Assembly: GCA_030248215.1 (NCBI GenBank)
Contig: JASANG010001052.1
Location: forward strand, 124,001 to 188,000
Direction of reading: 5' to 3'
Source of the DNA: Enoplolaimus lenunculus
Lineage: Eukaryota; Nematoda; Enoplea; Enoplida; Thoracostomopsidae
DNA length: 64,000 bases
In this document: positions 14,101-26,100 of the stretch, one piece after another
Position numbering within the stretch: the stretch's first letter is position 1
How the letters are laid out: every line of letters starts with the position of its first letter
Position numbers and translations under genes: made by a program
The notes under the pieces: generated by a model
Told to the model about the DNA's origin: nothing
Seen by the model: only the letters and a program-made list of their open reading frames with translations
The model's database searches: none

Positions 14101-17100
14101 TCGGTTTGTGCCATCATCCGATAACCCTGCCGATTTACCGTCCAGAGGTTGTACATCTACAGTACTTTTAGGGTCAGATATCTGGTGGAATGGGCCTTTG
14201 TGGTTAACGCACCCAGAAGATTTTTGGCCAGAAGACGTTGATATACAGTTGAATGAGATTGAGGGTGACGTTCTTATTAACCATGATCAGGCCCCAGATT
14301 CTGGTGGTCCTTGTGTTATTGACATTACGAGATTTGGATCTTTAGTGCGGTTACTTCGTAGTACAGCGTATGTATTTCGATTCGTTCAAAACATTCGGGT
14401 ACCTCAGGGTGATAGAATTGTCGGTCACTTAAAAGCCGATGAAATTAATAGAGCCCAGAAATTTTGGGTCCGCGAAACACAGTTTCGTAATTTCCCGCAT
14501 CTGATATCGTTTCAAGGTGCAGTCTGGCCAAAGGGGATTGCGAGACAACTAAACTTATTTCGGGACGCGGACACGATTCTGCGTTGTTCTGGCAGGATTC
14601 AAAATGCTAATTTTGCCTATGACGCAAAATATCCAATGCTTCTGCCGAAATCATCGCACTTCACCAGGCTTGTGATTATGAGCTGTCATGAAAGACTGTT
14701 TCATGCTGGTGTAGCCCAGACTTTAGCTGTCTTGCGCCAAAAATTTTGGGTTGTTCAAGGGCGCAGTTCTGTACGTCATGTGGTTCGCTGTTGCCAAGTG
14801 TGTAAGCGAGTGGAAGGAGGTCCATTTAAGGCCCCCGAAATGCCACCATTGCCTATATCGCGTGTTGCTGAGGCGCCACCATTCGCCAATGTAGGTCTTG
14901 ATTACATTGGTCCACTTTTTGTTCAAAATATTTCCGGCGGAAGCCGTAAAGTTTGGATCGTTCTTTTTACATGTATGCTTGTGCGCGCCGTTCACTTGGA
15001 AGTGGTGGAAGATCTTTCCACTGAAGAATTCCTCCTATGCTTTCGTCGGTTTATGTCTATCTACGGTGTCCCATCGCTTATAGTGTCTGATAACGCCACT
15101 CAGCTACATCGAGCTGATCGTTTTTTGAGCAATTTGTGGCAAAATGCTATCGAAAGCGATGTCGTTCAAGACTTTGCTAGTTCAAAAGGGATCACATGGA
15201 ACTTTATCGTTGAAATGGCGCCCTGGATGGGAGGATTTTACGAGCGCTTGGTGGGTCTCGTAAAGCGTTCGCTGAAAAAATGTCTCCAAAACTTGTTAGT
15301 TTCGCCGTCAGAGCTTCGTACCCTAGTCTATGAAATATCTGGAATTGTGAATTCCAGACCACTTGTTTATGTGGGTTCAGAAATGGATCCAATAACTTTG
15401 ACCCCAGAGCATTTCCTAAGAAAAGGATCATTCCAACAGTTACCGCCATCGGTCAAAAGTGATAGTTTTCGGTTGGCTTCAGCGCAACCTGATCATTTGA
15501 TAATGAAATGGCGGCGACTACAGTCAGTTACTCAACAGTTTTGGCAAATGTGGCGTAATCAATATTTGTTGAACTTGCGCGAATTTTCTAAGCAGCATGA
15601 ACAACGAAATGCTAGCTTGTTACCTCCTTCAATTGGCGCTGTCGTACTTATTAAGGATAAAAAAGCGCCTCGAACATCGTGGAGGTTAGGCAAGATTGTT
15701 AGTTTGCACGAAGGTCGTGATGGTCATGTTCGATCTGTGAGCGTCAAGCTGCCGTCTGGGAGGCGACTAAATCGGCCAGTTAGTGTTCTGTATCCAATTG
15801 AGATGGGTTTAGTCACTGACGAAGCGAAAAATTGGCAGGCCAACATAGGTCCGTCGGGAGAACCGCGTCCCCGGAGAGCGGCCGCGCAGCGTGCTCGGCA
15901 ATTGTGGACAAGAAATGTTGACTGACAATCGGATGTTAAAAAATTATTTCAAACAGTTATAATAATCATAGCTTTTTCTATTTTAGTCAAACAATGAATC
16001 GGCAAGTTTATGTCAACGGCACAAGTCCGTTATCTCGATTTTACAAATTTTCATCTCTCAGCGTTGGAAATATTGAAGCGACTTCAATTGAACAAGCAAG
16101 ATGGTACCTAACGCTCAAAGCTTCCGGCGAGCATCAACTGGCTGATCGTTTTATCAACAACCCGGGTGTTCGCTCTCAGCCCACGTCTATCTACAACTGG
16201 ATGGAAATGAATAATGCGCTGTCCGCTCAGTGGGTTATGGATGGGGAAGCTATCTACAAAGACGTTGTGATCGATCAGCTACAACAGCCGGGTAGCAGGT
16301 TTCGGCGGTGCTTTATGGATCTGTTGTCTGAATTAGACGGTAAGCGGCCAGAATTTATTGTGTGCTCGGGTAATTACGAACTAGTCTGGTCATGTGGGCT
16401 TAGAGAAAGTCGTGCAGCGGAAGCTCAGTATTTTATGGGTTTCAATCTGTATGGCCATGCCTTAAATGCTGGTTACCAGTCGCTCTTCAACAGATGTCGG
16501 CCCACCTGGGGTGTTGATGCTCTATTGGGTCTCACTGATCAGCCGGCTGTCTCACGGTTTCCGTTTCGGGAATCTGTGTTGATTTTATCGGATTCGATTT
16601 TTCGTAACGTCAATCATGTGGAGTGCGGGGTGGTGAAAGCTGTTTCTGGTGCTGTGTTCACGGATCTGATTGATATTGCTTACAATATGAATCTGGGGCA
16701 CTTTGGCATTATCATAATCAGCTGCGGTGTCAATGTGGCGCGAAAGTCTGATCATTATCAAGAGGAGCAGTTTTCGGCACTCCAGTCGTTTATCAACAAC
16801 CTAAAACATCTTTCTGAAAACGGTCAAACTCCCTCGATTTTGTTCAACGGAGCTGTTCCTTTGCCCGGCGCTAGAGGGGTCACTCGATTCAACAACACCG
16901 TTGCTGAGATCATGGAAGGAAACTCAATGCCATTCATCAATTGGTCTAACAATGGGGGCTTGCCTTTCGTTGAGAATGGCCAATTCAACGAATCCTATCT
17001 TCGACAAGGCGATAGTGACGGGTTTCATCTCGGACCTCTGGGTATTCGCGCGTTGTGGTCTGCGTTTTGCGATCACATACCTCAATTACGTGGTCTGATG

Positions 17101-20100
17101 TATTCCATGTCAAGGGAGAAATATAGTCCGTCAAAACGTTTCCGAAAACGCCGTTTCACTGAAGGCCCAGGCCTGTCTCGGCGGGAGTGTCTAGATAATG
17201 ATCTAGACGAGTTGACATTATGCGCCAACATGTCGTGAAGAAGAGTAGCTATAATGATTTGCATATGCTAAAACGAACTGACAATATATTGAGATAAGGA
17301 ACGGCATATATACAGTTGTATAACTTGAGATTTTTGGTCTTGTTTTTCGTCGTTATTTTGCTTTCTTTTGGTAAAAGAGTTTGTTCTTGTAAAAGGGTGT
17401 ACGTTTATACAGCACTGGATTTCGCACAAAACGTATTTGATTTTAACTTGTGGCTCTGTAACCTCGCTATTTGTATTCACTACATTAACCGTTAACTATT
17501 TTTACAGAAACTATACTGCAAATTCCTCTAAAAATATGAACTCATTTCAAAAATTCGTTCTAATGCAAATTAGTATTAATCAATTTGATTGTAAAAAACA
17601 CATACAGCGTATTAAAATTCAAGACAAAGAGAGCTCAATAATCCAGCGCTGTGCGCGTATATCGATCCCTGTAAGTGATTTAATAATTGCATATCCTGCT
17701 GACGCTTTACAAACGATTTTAATTATAGCTATGAAACTGAGTATCCACGCTTTAAGACGCCTGAAGGTGTGCGTAAAAGCAAGGAATGTAATCGCAGTGG
17801 TTCATACATTTCAAGCTGCAAATCCTCTGGTCGTGACGACTGCGACGAATACGTTCAACGAAAGCTTTTTATTAAATATGCAAGTATTTCGCAATCTGCA
17901 GCAAGAAATTTATTAATAAATAAAGTGTACGCACCGTCAAATGGTAAGTAGCACACAGGCATAATCATATATTTTATTGAACATAAAATTATCATCTACC
18001 AATGTTTTACTAAAATACGATTGTATAAGAATAAACATCCAAGTATAAAACATCTGCTTCATTTGTTTAACGATGAAATTCATATTCTACAATCACTGCA
18101 ATATGAGTCTTAACGTTTGCTTCCGCTTTCTTCAGATTTTCTATACTCAATCAACGTGTTGAGTGCTGTTGGAGTGTCATTAATGGTTTTATACATAGTA
18201 AGTTATGTGGGTCCCTATATACGCCAGACCTTGTCTTTAGTCTTATCACAAAATTATTTACGTTTTTTCCTTAAATCAGTCGTCTTGTAACTGACAGCAG
18301 TAACTATTATTGTTTGCTTAAAACGTGTTTGTCACAGATGCATGACCAGAATTGTTCAGTTGGGTCGCACTGAGAAAACACATGCTCTAATAAGGTATCA
18401 CTGTAACTGAACATTAATACTATACGTAATTGCTTTAGACCGTAGTTAGACAAAACAACCTTGTACTGCTTACCATTTGATTTAGGTTACAGCCACATCA
18501 GCCATTCACCATGTAACAAATAGGACTAAACCGAGGCACAATTGTCACAGTAGCTAGTCATTGCCCCATAATGAACTGTATTGGTTAACATAGCTTTGTA
18601 CATGACACTGTGATAATGCCGCAGCTACCAATATTCGAATGTTCGCGATATACCTGAGCGGGCACCGTTGCAGGTACATGACTTATAGTTTTCCTTCTTC
18701 TCCCTCTGTGAAAAATTGTACGTTATGCAAGATTTCATTGTGTTATAGTACGTATGATGATTGTAAGGTTGCTAAAGACGATTTTAAATCAGCACTCAGT
18801 CTAAAACTATCTATGGAAAGCCGCACGTGGTGGAAAAATATCTAGTTTTACGCTGCACAAAGTGATATGCTTACTTAATTGTTGGACAACAAGCTGGCAA
18901 GCTGAAAATCTGTTTTAGGTGCTTACAACGGCAATTTATCACTGGCTGCAAACGAAGCATACATTGGTTAATATTGGCCGATTCCTTGAAAAAGTAACGC
19001 CAAACGACTTTGCATCGACTTCAAATGATTCCTTTATTGTTCAAATCGTCAAAAATTTTGGTGGCAAACAAATGGTTGAAAAAATGAACGGGTTTGAAGA
19101 TGATATACGATTTTGGTTTGCCGGCATTGAAGGTATTGTTTCGTATGTAATGTTCATCTTAACTTATCTACAAGGGTGTTTTCGATTTCATGTAAGATTT
19201 CATAGCAAGCTAGAATTAAAACAACGAATCTCGAACTAGAGGTATTTATGTTCTGTTCACAATACAATTTCAGCGTTCAAATAGTTGTACACTGCTTTCA
19301 TCTTAATAGCGCCGTGTTATTGCGAAGTATACATTTTCGATTTCAGCCGTTAACTTAAGGTTGTGAATTTTCGATGGAAGCTGGCGACATTTTTTGTCAA
19401 AGGGGCATTACCAGTGCCGAACGAGTACCAGAGATAGCAGGTGAACCGATGGGTTGCTGTTGGTTATACGGCGCTTGCGCAACGCGTCGAAATAAACTAT
19501 TATTATTCATTTAGCTCTACAAGTTTATGTGCCTTTCTGCTCTGATTTCATTCTGCCTGTAGCACTTAATTTTGCCTTGTTGTTTTGAATTTGTGCAGGA
19601 TGTGTATGCTTTTCGCTTGTTACATCGTTTGCACTAACATCGCTATCCGTTGTCATGGTCTTACGCAACTACAAACGCGATCTGATTTTAATGTATAAAG
19701 GAATTTATGCGTTTATACCGCGATGGAGCTACAAAGGACCTACAAATATTGTTGTAAGTTCACTGAAATAATAACAATATCCGTCACCGTTAAGTTGTAC
19801 CTGGGTTTAAACATAAATAAGAAATATTTTAAAATTTGTCACAAGAAGAATAAATTAGTCTACAGTGACTAAATTTGCAATTGGTCGTCCAGTAGTTTTG
19901 CAACCAGATCACGAACGTTTGCTCGTTCATGAACTACGCACCAGCAGAATTGTAAAGTTTGGAAGCCAGTTGTTAGCGAGCGAACACTTTAAGTGTTTAG
20001 ATTAACACCCTTCTCAAACAAATACAGTTGATATGAGAAAATCAGCGTGAAGTGACTATCTGATAGTACGCACAAAATTTTTTAATTGCTCGCGAAAAAT

Positions 20101-23100
20101 ATATAATTCATGTTGCACGAAAAGCGTATTTTGTTTTAGTAATTAGATCAAAAGTAAATTTTTCAACCTTATCAAACATTGTATTTGTGGCGTATTTATA
20201 GTAGTGCAACTTCAATGAATCTTCCACTGAATTTTGAAATATTTTACACCCTGATACTTACGTATAATGTGAGGTTTTTACCTAATCAATATCAGGTTAA
20301 CACATTTTACTTTTAACTGCAATCTCATGTCTGGAAATGCTTCGTGGTTGTGGGTCACGTCCCAAAAGAGTTTGTCTTCTCACCAACGCACTCTATATTA
20401 AAAAATAATTTGTATTAGCCCGCTCATTTAGTTACTGATTGAGCAGTTGAAGCCCATTATTTCAGCAAGTACATGCTATAACCCAGTTATTACGTGTGCT
20501 TGTAAATATATTTTACTTGCAGAATTAAATTTTCGGCATATTGCACGTTCAAATTGAATTTACATGCGCTTCAATTGTATTAATTGTACGTTTAAATTAA
20601 TTCTACTTTTAGTATATATTATCTAGAAAATCTTTAACACTCAACAACGCTGACTGATTTTGTTTCAGAATCCAGCTTTACGTTTCACCGGTTATCAAAT
20701 TGCATATACCACATCAGGATTCTTTCTGCTTACTGCCATATTTGCAGTTTTGTCGATTGCAGTATTTACAACTGCAACCATGATATTTCGATATAAGAAA
20801 TATTTAATTGTTGAATGGTTTACAACCTCAATTGTGTAAGTTTGCGTTCATATGCATTATTACACGTTAAACGAATAGATCGGTGCCAGATATTCGGATA
20901 TGTATTAGGAAACAAATATTTGTCCAGATATACATACACATTTTTGCCGGATATCTAACATGAACATGCATTTGGGCAGGAAAATGTATACGTTAAGTTT
21001 GCCTTTTTCTCCGATATGGAACTTTTAAATTAATATGTAAAGATACAAAAAGCTCATTGTGCTTTAAAAATGTTCCTAAACTATAAATTTATACATCGCT
21101 CACAATAATCTGCGTCCAGGGTGTGCAAATACGGCTTTTCTATTTACGTTTTGAAACTGCGACACGCTTTGAAGGTAAATAAAAAGATAAATCTTACTCA
21201 AGTAGTATACAAATATTTAAAAAAACGGCAGTAGGTCATTGCCTGAAATAGAAAATAAGCTAAACTTACTTTCTATCTATCGCTCTATCAAAGCTCCCAT
21301 AACAAATTTCATTTTAAATCCATTGAAAACGTTAGTTTAAAAACATAGGTCAACTTATTAGCAGTATTTCTAGAACTAAGATCATATCAGAAATTGCGTT
21401 CACGATGGTTGCACAAGCATAGAAATGGGGTTTGAGAAATTTTATCAACTGGTCAACAAGGTTACATTTTAGAAAATATATTTTTATTTCCAAGTTGTAG
21501 TTCAAAATGTAGATATTTGATTTACTACTTCTGAATAGGCAATTTTCATTTCCACCCTCTGGACGCAAATTATTGTAGGCGGGCCATAATTAAAGGAAAG
21601 AACATGTGCCCGTTTTGAATTAAAATTATTTTTTGCAAACATGTATTTAAAATAATATATAGCAGTATTGGGTCATCCACGTTATAGTGCTCGCACTGCT
21701 GCAAAACATGTCTGAGTCTGAGTAAGACCCGACGTTGTTTTAACACTCTATTGCGATACCTCTTTAAAGTCGGGTAGTCCTAACGAGAACGTAAAGAAAT
21801 ATAGACTGCGTTCTTAGGCACATGCAAATAATCATAAAAACAACACAAACACATGTATTATTTATTATGGTACAATTTATGCTTAAATTTTACGGTTTGT
21901 TCCACGTTCCTTCGGACAGTTGCGGAACAGATCATAGCATCTACGTACAGCATATAATTGGTCGTAGCACGCTAGTTACTCCAACAAATAATTTTATACA
22001 TGTGTTTGTACGGTTATGTTTGTTTTCGCTGCTACAACTCAGTGCGATGTGTTTTACGTCCTGGAGGAACTCCCTGACCTTATAGTGATGTCGTTGATAT
22101 AGACTGTGTTAAAACGGCGTCGGCCTTGATCACAGCCAGACCTTCTTTGCAGTAGCACGAGCACTATAACGTGGACGGTGCATAACGTGGATTAATGCCA
22201 TGTTTAATCAATTTTAAGAATTAATTCAACTTGTTTTAAAAACGTGTACTAGGGCCCACATCGCTATTGCACAAACCAGAAATACTGAAATATTCACTAC
22301 AGACTTATAGATAAAACCCTATGAAATTCCACTGGAATCAGAAGAAAGAACGTGGCCAGAAAAAGTTAGTCCCCTAGACGAATTTTGGCCCTCTAAAATT
22401 TCTAATCCTTCTTGCAAGTAATCGAAAGCCCTTGTATACCCCTCCTGAAAATTTCTAACAGTTCCCTAGCAACATAAGCTGGTTACGGGTCTAAGAGAAA
22501 TGAATTTTGCACCGGAACCAGACCACTAGTTGCATCCTTATCTAGCCATAAGTATATTGGTTTCAGGCCGTTGCTGCTCGTGGTAATAGCGGTGGAAATT
22601 GCGCAATATCTTCTCGTTAGGTTTTGCTTTTTGCAAAAAAACGATGATGGTGACTTAGTTATGGCACTAAAAAACCGGTAAATGGTGAAGATACGGAATA
22701 TGTAATCCCCAAATATTATAGAGGCCTACTCTATAGATATCGACGAGCTAGTTCAATGTTACCAATTTTGCCGCTGCATAGCAAACTGTTAGAGTGTTAC
22801 TGTTTTCAAAACTTTGGCCGAGGTTACTTTCAGTGGCGTCCCGTTTTCGCACAGGACAGAAATACTGCCTGAGAGCAGTATTTGCTACTCCTGTTTGTGC
22901 ATACGCGAAGATTATGAAAGTTTGTTGTCATTTGTGATTCGGTTACCAGGATCGCCTAGTGTGGGGGGCTTGGGGGCGGGAGCCCCAAAATTATGATTAG
23001 GGTCCTTCGAAGTGCGGGGCGTGCAGGGTGCGCCAGCTCCTCTGAACAAAAAGTATTACTGTCTCGTTTGCGGTTTTTCCAAATATATAGCTCCTCCATT

Positions 23101-26100
23101 TTCCCGTTTCTCAAAGAAAGGATATTGTGGCAAGGGCGTCCACAATGGGGGCATTGGGTGGCCGTTTCCCACAAATTTGGATGGTCCCCAACTTCCAAAT
23201 AGACTCGGGCCAGATATTTTGATTAAAATAGGTTTTTCGATCCATTCCGCATGCCATCGTTTAGAAATTTTCAACTCTACGCGAGATTTGAACGAAAAAA
23301 ATCGCACAGATTTATAAAAAGATTAAAATACAGTGATATGCAAGTCAGCTGTGGCTGTCAAAGATACAAGTAGGTATAGAGGGAAGTGTGTTGTGGCGCA
23401 ACCCTAACTACGAAATTCTTCGTTCCCTCTCTCGATCTAACAAATTTTGCACAATCTGAAAAGAATTTGATTTGTGTCCTACTGTCCCATTTTCCCAGCG
23501 AAAATTTGCAGCTGTTCCGTTTTCCTGTTTGCACGAAAGAAATCTGAATGGTTTTCCCGCTGTCACAGCGATAAAGTGCAGCTTCACTGTTTTCCCACTT
23601 GCCAAAACAGGCCTGTCCCATTGTCCCGTTTTCCCAGGGAAAGTTGCAGGTGCTCCATTTTCCAATTGCACAAAACAAACCTGGCCCATTTTCCCGTTTT
23701 TCCGGCGAAATTTTGCAGCTGATTCGTTTTCCTAATGGCCCGAAACAAGCCTGTCCCATTTTCCGGTTTTCCCAATGAAGAATTGCAGTTGTCCCGTTTT
23801 CCCATTTGTCCGAAACACGCCGGTGCCATTTTCCCGTTTTCCAAGCGAAACTTTGCAGCTGTCCCGTTTTCCCATTTGCGCACAACAAGGCTGTCCCATT
23901 TTCCCATATGCCCGTAATGCTATCATGAATTTGTCCCGATTACACTCCTTTGTCTTGCCCAAAACTTTCATGCAAACAGTACAAATTTAAGGAGAGCATG
24001 TTTGTAATTAGTAATGACAAACTGTAAGCCGCCCAACGGTCATTTGCTGTATTGTAATTCAATAGTAGTTTATTATTTATAGCAGAGCATGTCAAGTTCT
24101 ATAAAATAAGTCAGATTTCATTAAATTCCTGGAGGTGCACATATTAACGTCCGTCAAATGATTTAAATATTTAGATCGCTTATGCTACAATTTTGCTTTT
24201 ATATACTTATAAACGTTAATTTTTCGAACAACTTTTAGCAACGGTGTGAAACAAATTGTTCATGGTCCTTGCGTTTTTTTAAAACATTTGAAAATTAAAT
24301 AAAATAGCCGGTTGGTTAACTAACATACGATGGTATTAAGATATTTGTGACAGCCTGCGGGCCATATCTGTCAAAATAAGTTTCGGGGAACAGTATTTGA
24401 AAAGATGCTTTTATGAATATTTTTTCTTGGAACAGTGTTTTTGACTTTTAGCAAACCTATCTTAAAACCATCTCAGTTTTACTATCGTGATTCACTCAGA
24501 AGCACTATATTGAAGTCCCTTTGTCAAATGTAGGTTTGATTTGCATATACTAAAGTGCTTAAACGCAAACAAAGGTGTACTGTGGTGCAGTATATACTTA
24601 TAAAAAATTATGCAGCGGTAATGACGCTGCTGCTTGGCAAATTGGATTGTGCGTAAGGATTGCGCTAGACTTTTGTTTGTTAATTCCGTCAGTGCTGTAC
24701 GAATGACGGATGGCGCTGTACTGGTGGACGGACGTCGGCGTACGGGTGAAGTATATCGCCGTACTTACGACGGACGGCGCCAGCACAACTATGATTGATA
24801 GACTAAGGATATCCAGGAAAATGATCCTGATTGTTAAACAATTTAAATTTTAGGCATTTGTTTTTTGTTGTTCAATTTACGATGGTGTTTGTCAGCTCAG
24901 CAATTGGGCTCCTGTCGAGCCTTAAAACAATACTGATTGCTGCAATGGGCGGCGTTTACGCTATTCCACGACTCGACATAAGCGCTTATCCTCGTACGTT
25001 TGAAACTTTCGATGCTGGTTTCAACGCATATTGGGGAATGTTAAAATTGGATAATTATCAACGAAATCCGACTTTACTCGCATTTTGTCATTTACTGTGG
25101 GACTGTGTTCACAAAGACACTCGAGAGTTAACTGGTACGTCTAGAAATTTAGGTACTTTTTTACTTGTTCAAATGCATGTGAAAAGTGGACGAATTTTCG
25201 CTTTATACCAGCGTGAAGCAATAAAAGAGATATTAATGTTCGTAACGTGACCTGCCGTTCCTCTGAGCTTTCTGCAATTTGAAAGAACAATAAAACAGAA
25301 TAGGGTTTGTCGCTCTTCAGAACCTCCGCACTAAACATTAATTTATAAGAACTCAAAATTTCTAATGAAATATTTTTGGCACGCAAGTTTCAAACCACCA
25401 TGGTGTAATCAGATTATTGTTTCCGTTTGTGTTAAAACCAATGCTTTTTCCGTTGTATAGAAATACTGGAAATTCCATTATTTTGATCGGATATCCGTTT
25501 CCAGTAAAAATGAATATCCGTTTTCGTTATATAGCAATACCGGAAAATTCGTTATATATATTTAAGTTCATATTTAGCTGCAAATCGTATAATGATCACA
25601 TGTTTGTAACTATAAACATGCTGCAATAATGTGCCCTTCACACATTGCCAGATTTGCATGCTGACCTTTCACTAGATTTATTAGCATCATATTATATTAG
25701 GCTTGGCGTCTTTATTAAATCAACAGCGATCAGAATTTAAAATAACGCCCAGTATGTAACTTTGCGATGCGACTCGGTATAAAGTAGATTTTCTACTGAA
25801 GTTTTTTAATTTTGGCATGCTTTAAGAATTCAAAATTTTAAATCAGGAAATTATGCAGAAATGTGGTTCAATATTTTTAACTGAGGTTAGAATACTGAAT
25901 TTAAAAATAAATCCTTCCAAATTTTAATTACGAGTATTCTATGGTGTCATTAGCACTCTTTTGGTGCTTTAACGGTCTGCTGACTTTCGGAGTATTGGCA
26001 GAGCAAGTTTCAAGTGTGTTTTGCCCGTCAGGACACATTTTCTGACTGTATGATTTATTTTTTGGTTCTAAAATTCATACTATATATTTTGTATTCGCCC

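Larger units (their letters stand above)
10272..17411 (+). mobile_element. BEL/Pao LTR retrotransposon, apparently whole, with an additional SGNH-hydrolase-like frame
   Basis: Parts in order: short direct terminal repeat, tRNA-Tyr-type primer site, leader, gag-pol frame (10586-15925), second frame (15994-17238) and the other terminal repeat. The pol order (A17-type protease, reverse transcriptase, RNase H, H2C2 and DDE integrase, C-terminal DUF5641-like region) is diagnostic of BEL/Pao. Both frames are open throughout and the terminal repeats are identical over 90 bp, so this is a young insertion or one whose ends were recently homogenised. The right-hand repeat has neat TGTATA...TATACA ends. 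The first few bases of the left-hand repeat do not match it, and I see no clear target duplication. It lies in an intron of the STRA6-like gene in the same orientation. Confidence 0.9.

Noticed and set aside
17368-17916. 182-aa plus-strand open frame
   Set aside because: It starts inside the retroelement terminal repeat and runs across the STRA6-like exon in a different frame from the conserved protein.
23358-23971. Several overlapping 80-176 aa open frames on both strands
   Set aside because: They are the same 69-bp tandem units read in different frames; the period is a multiple of three, so they stay open without encoding a protein.
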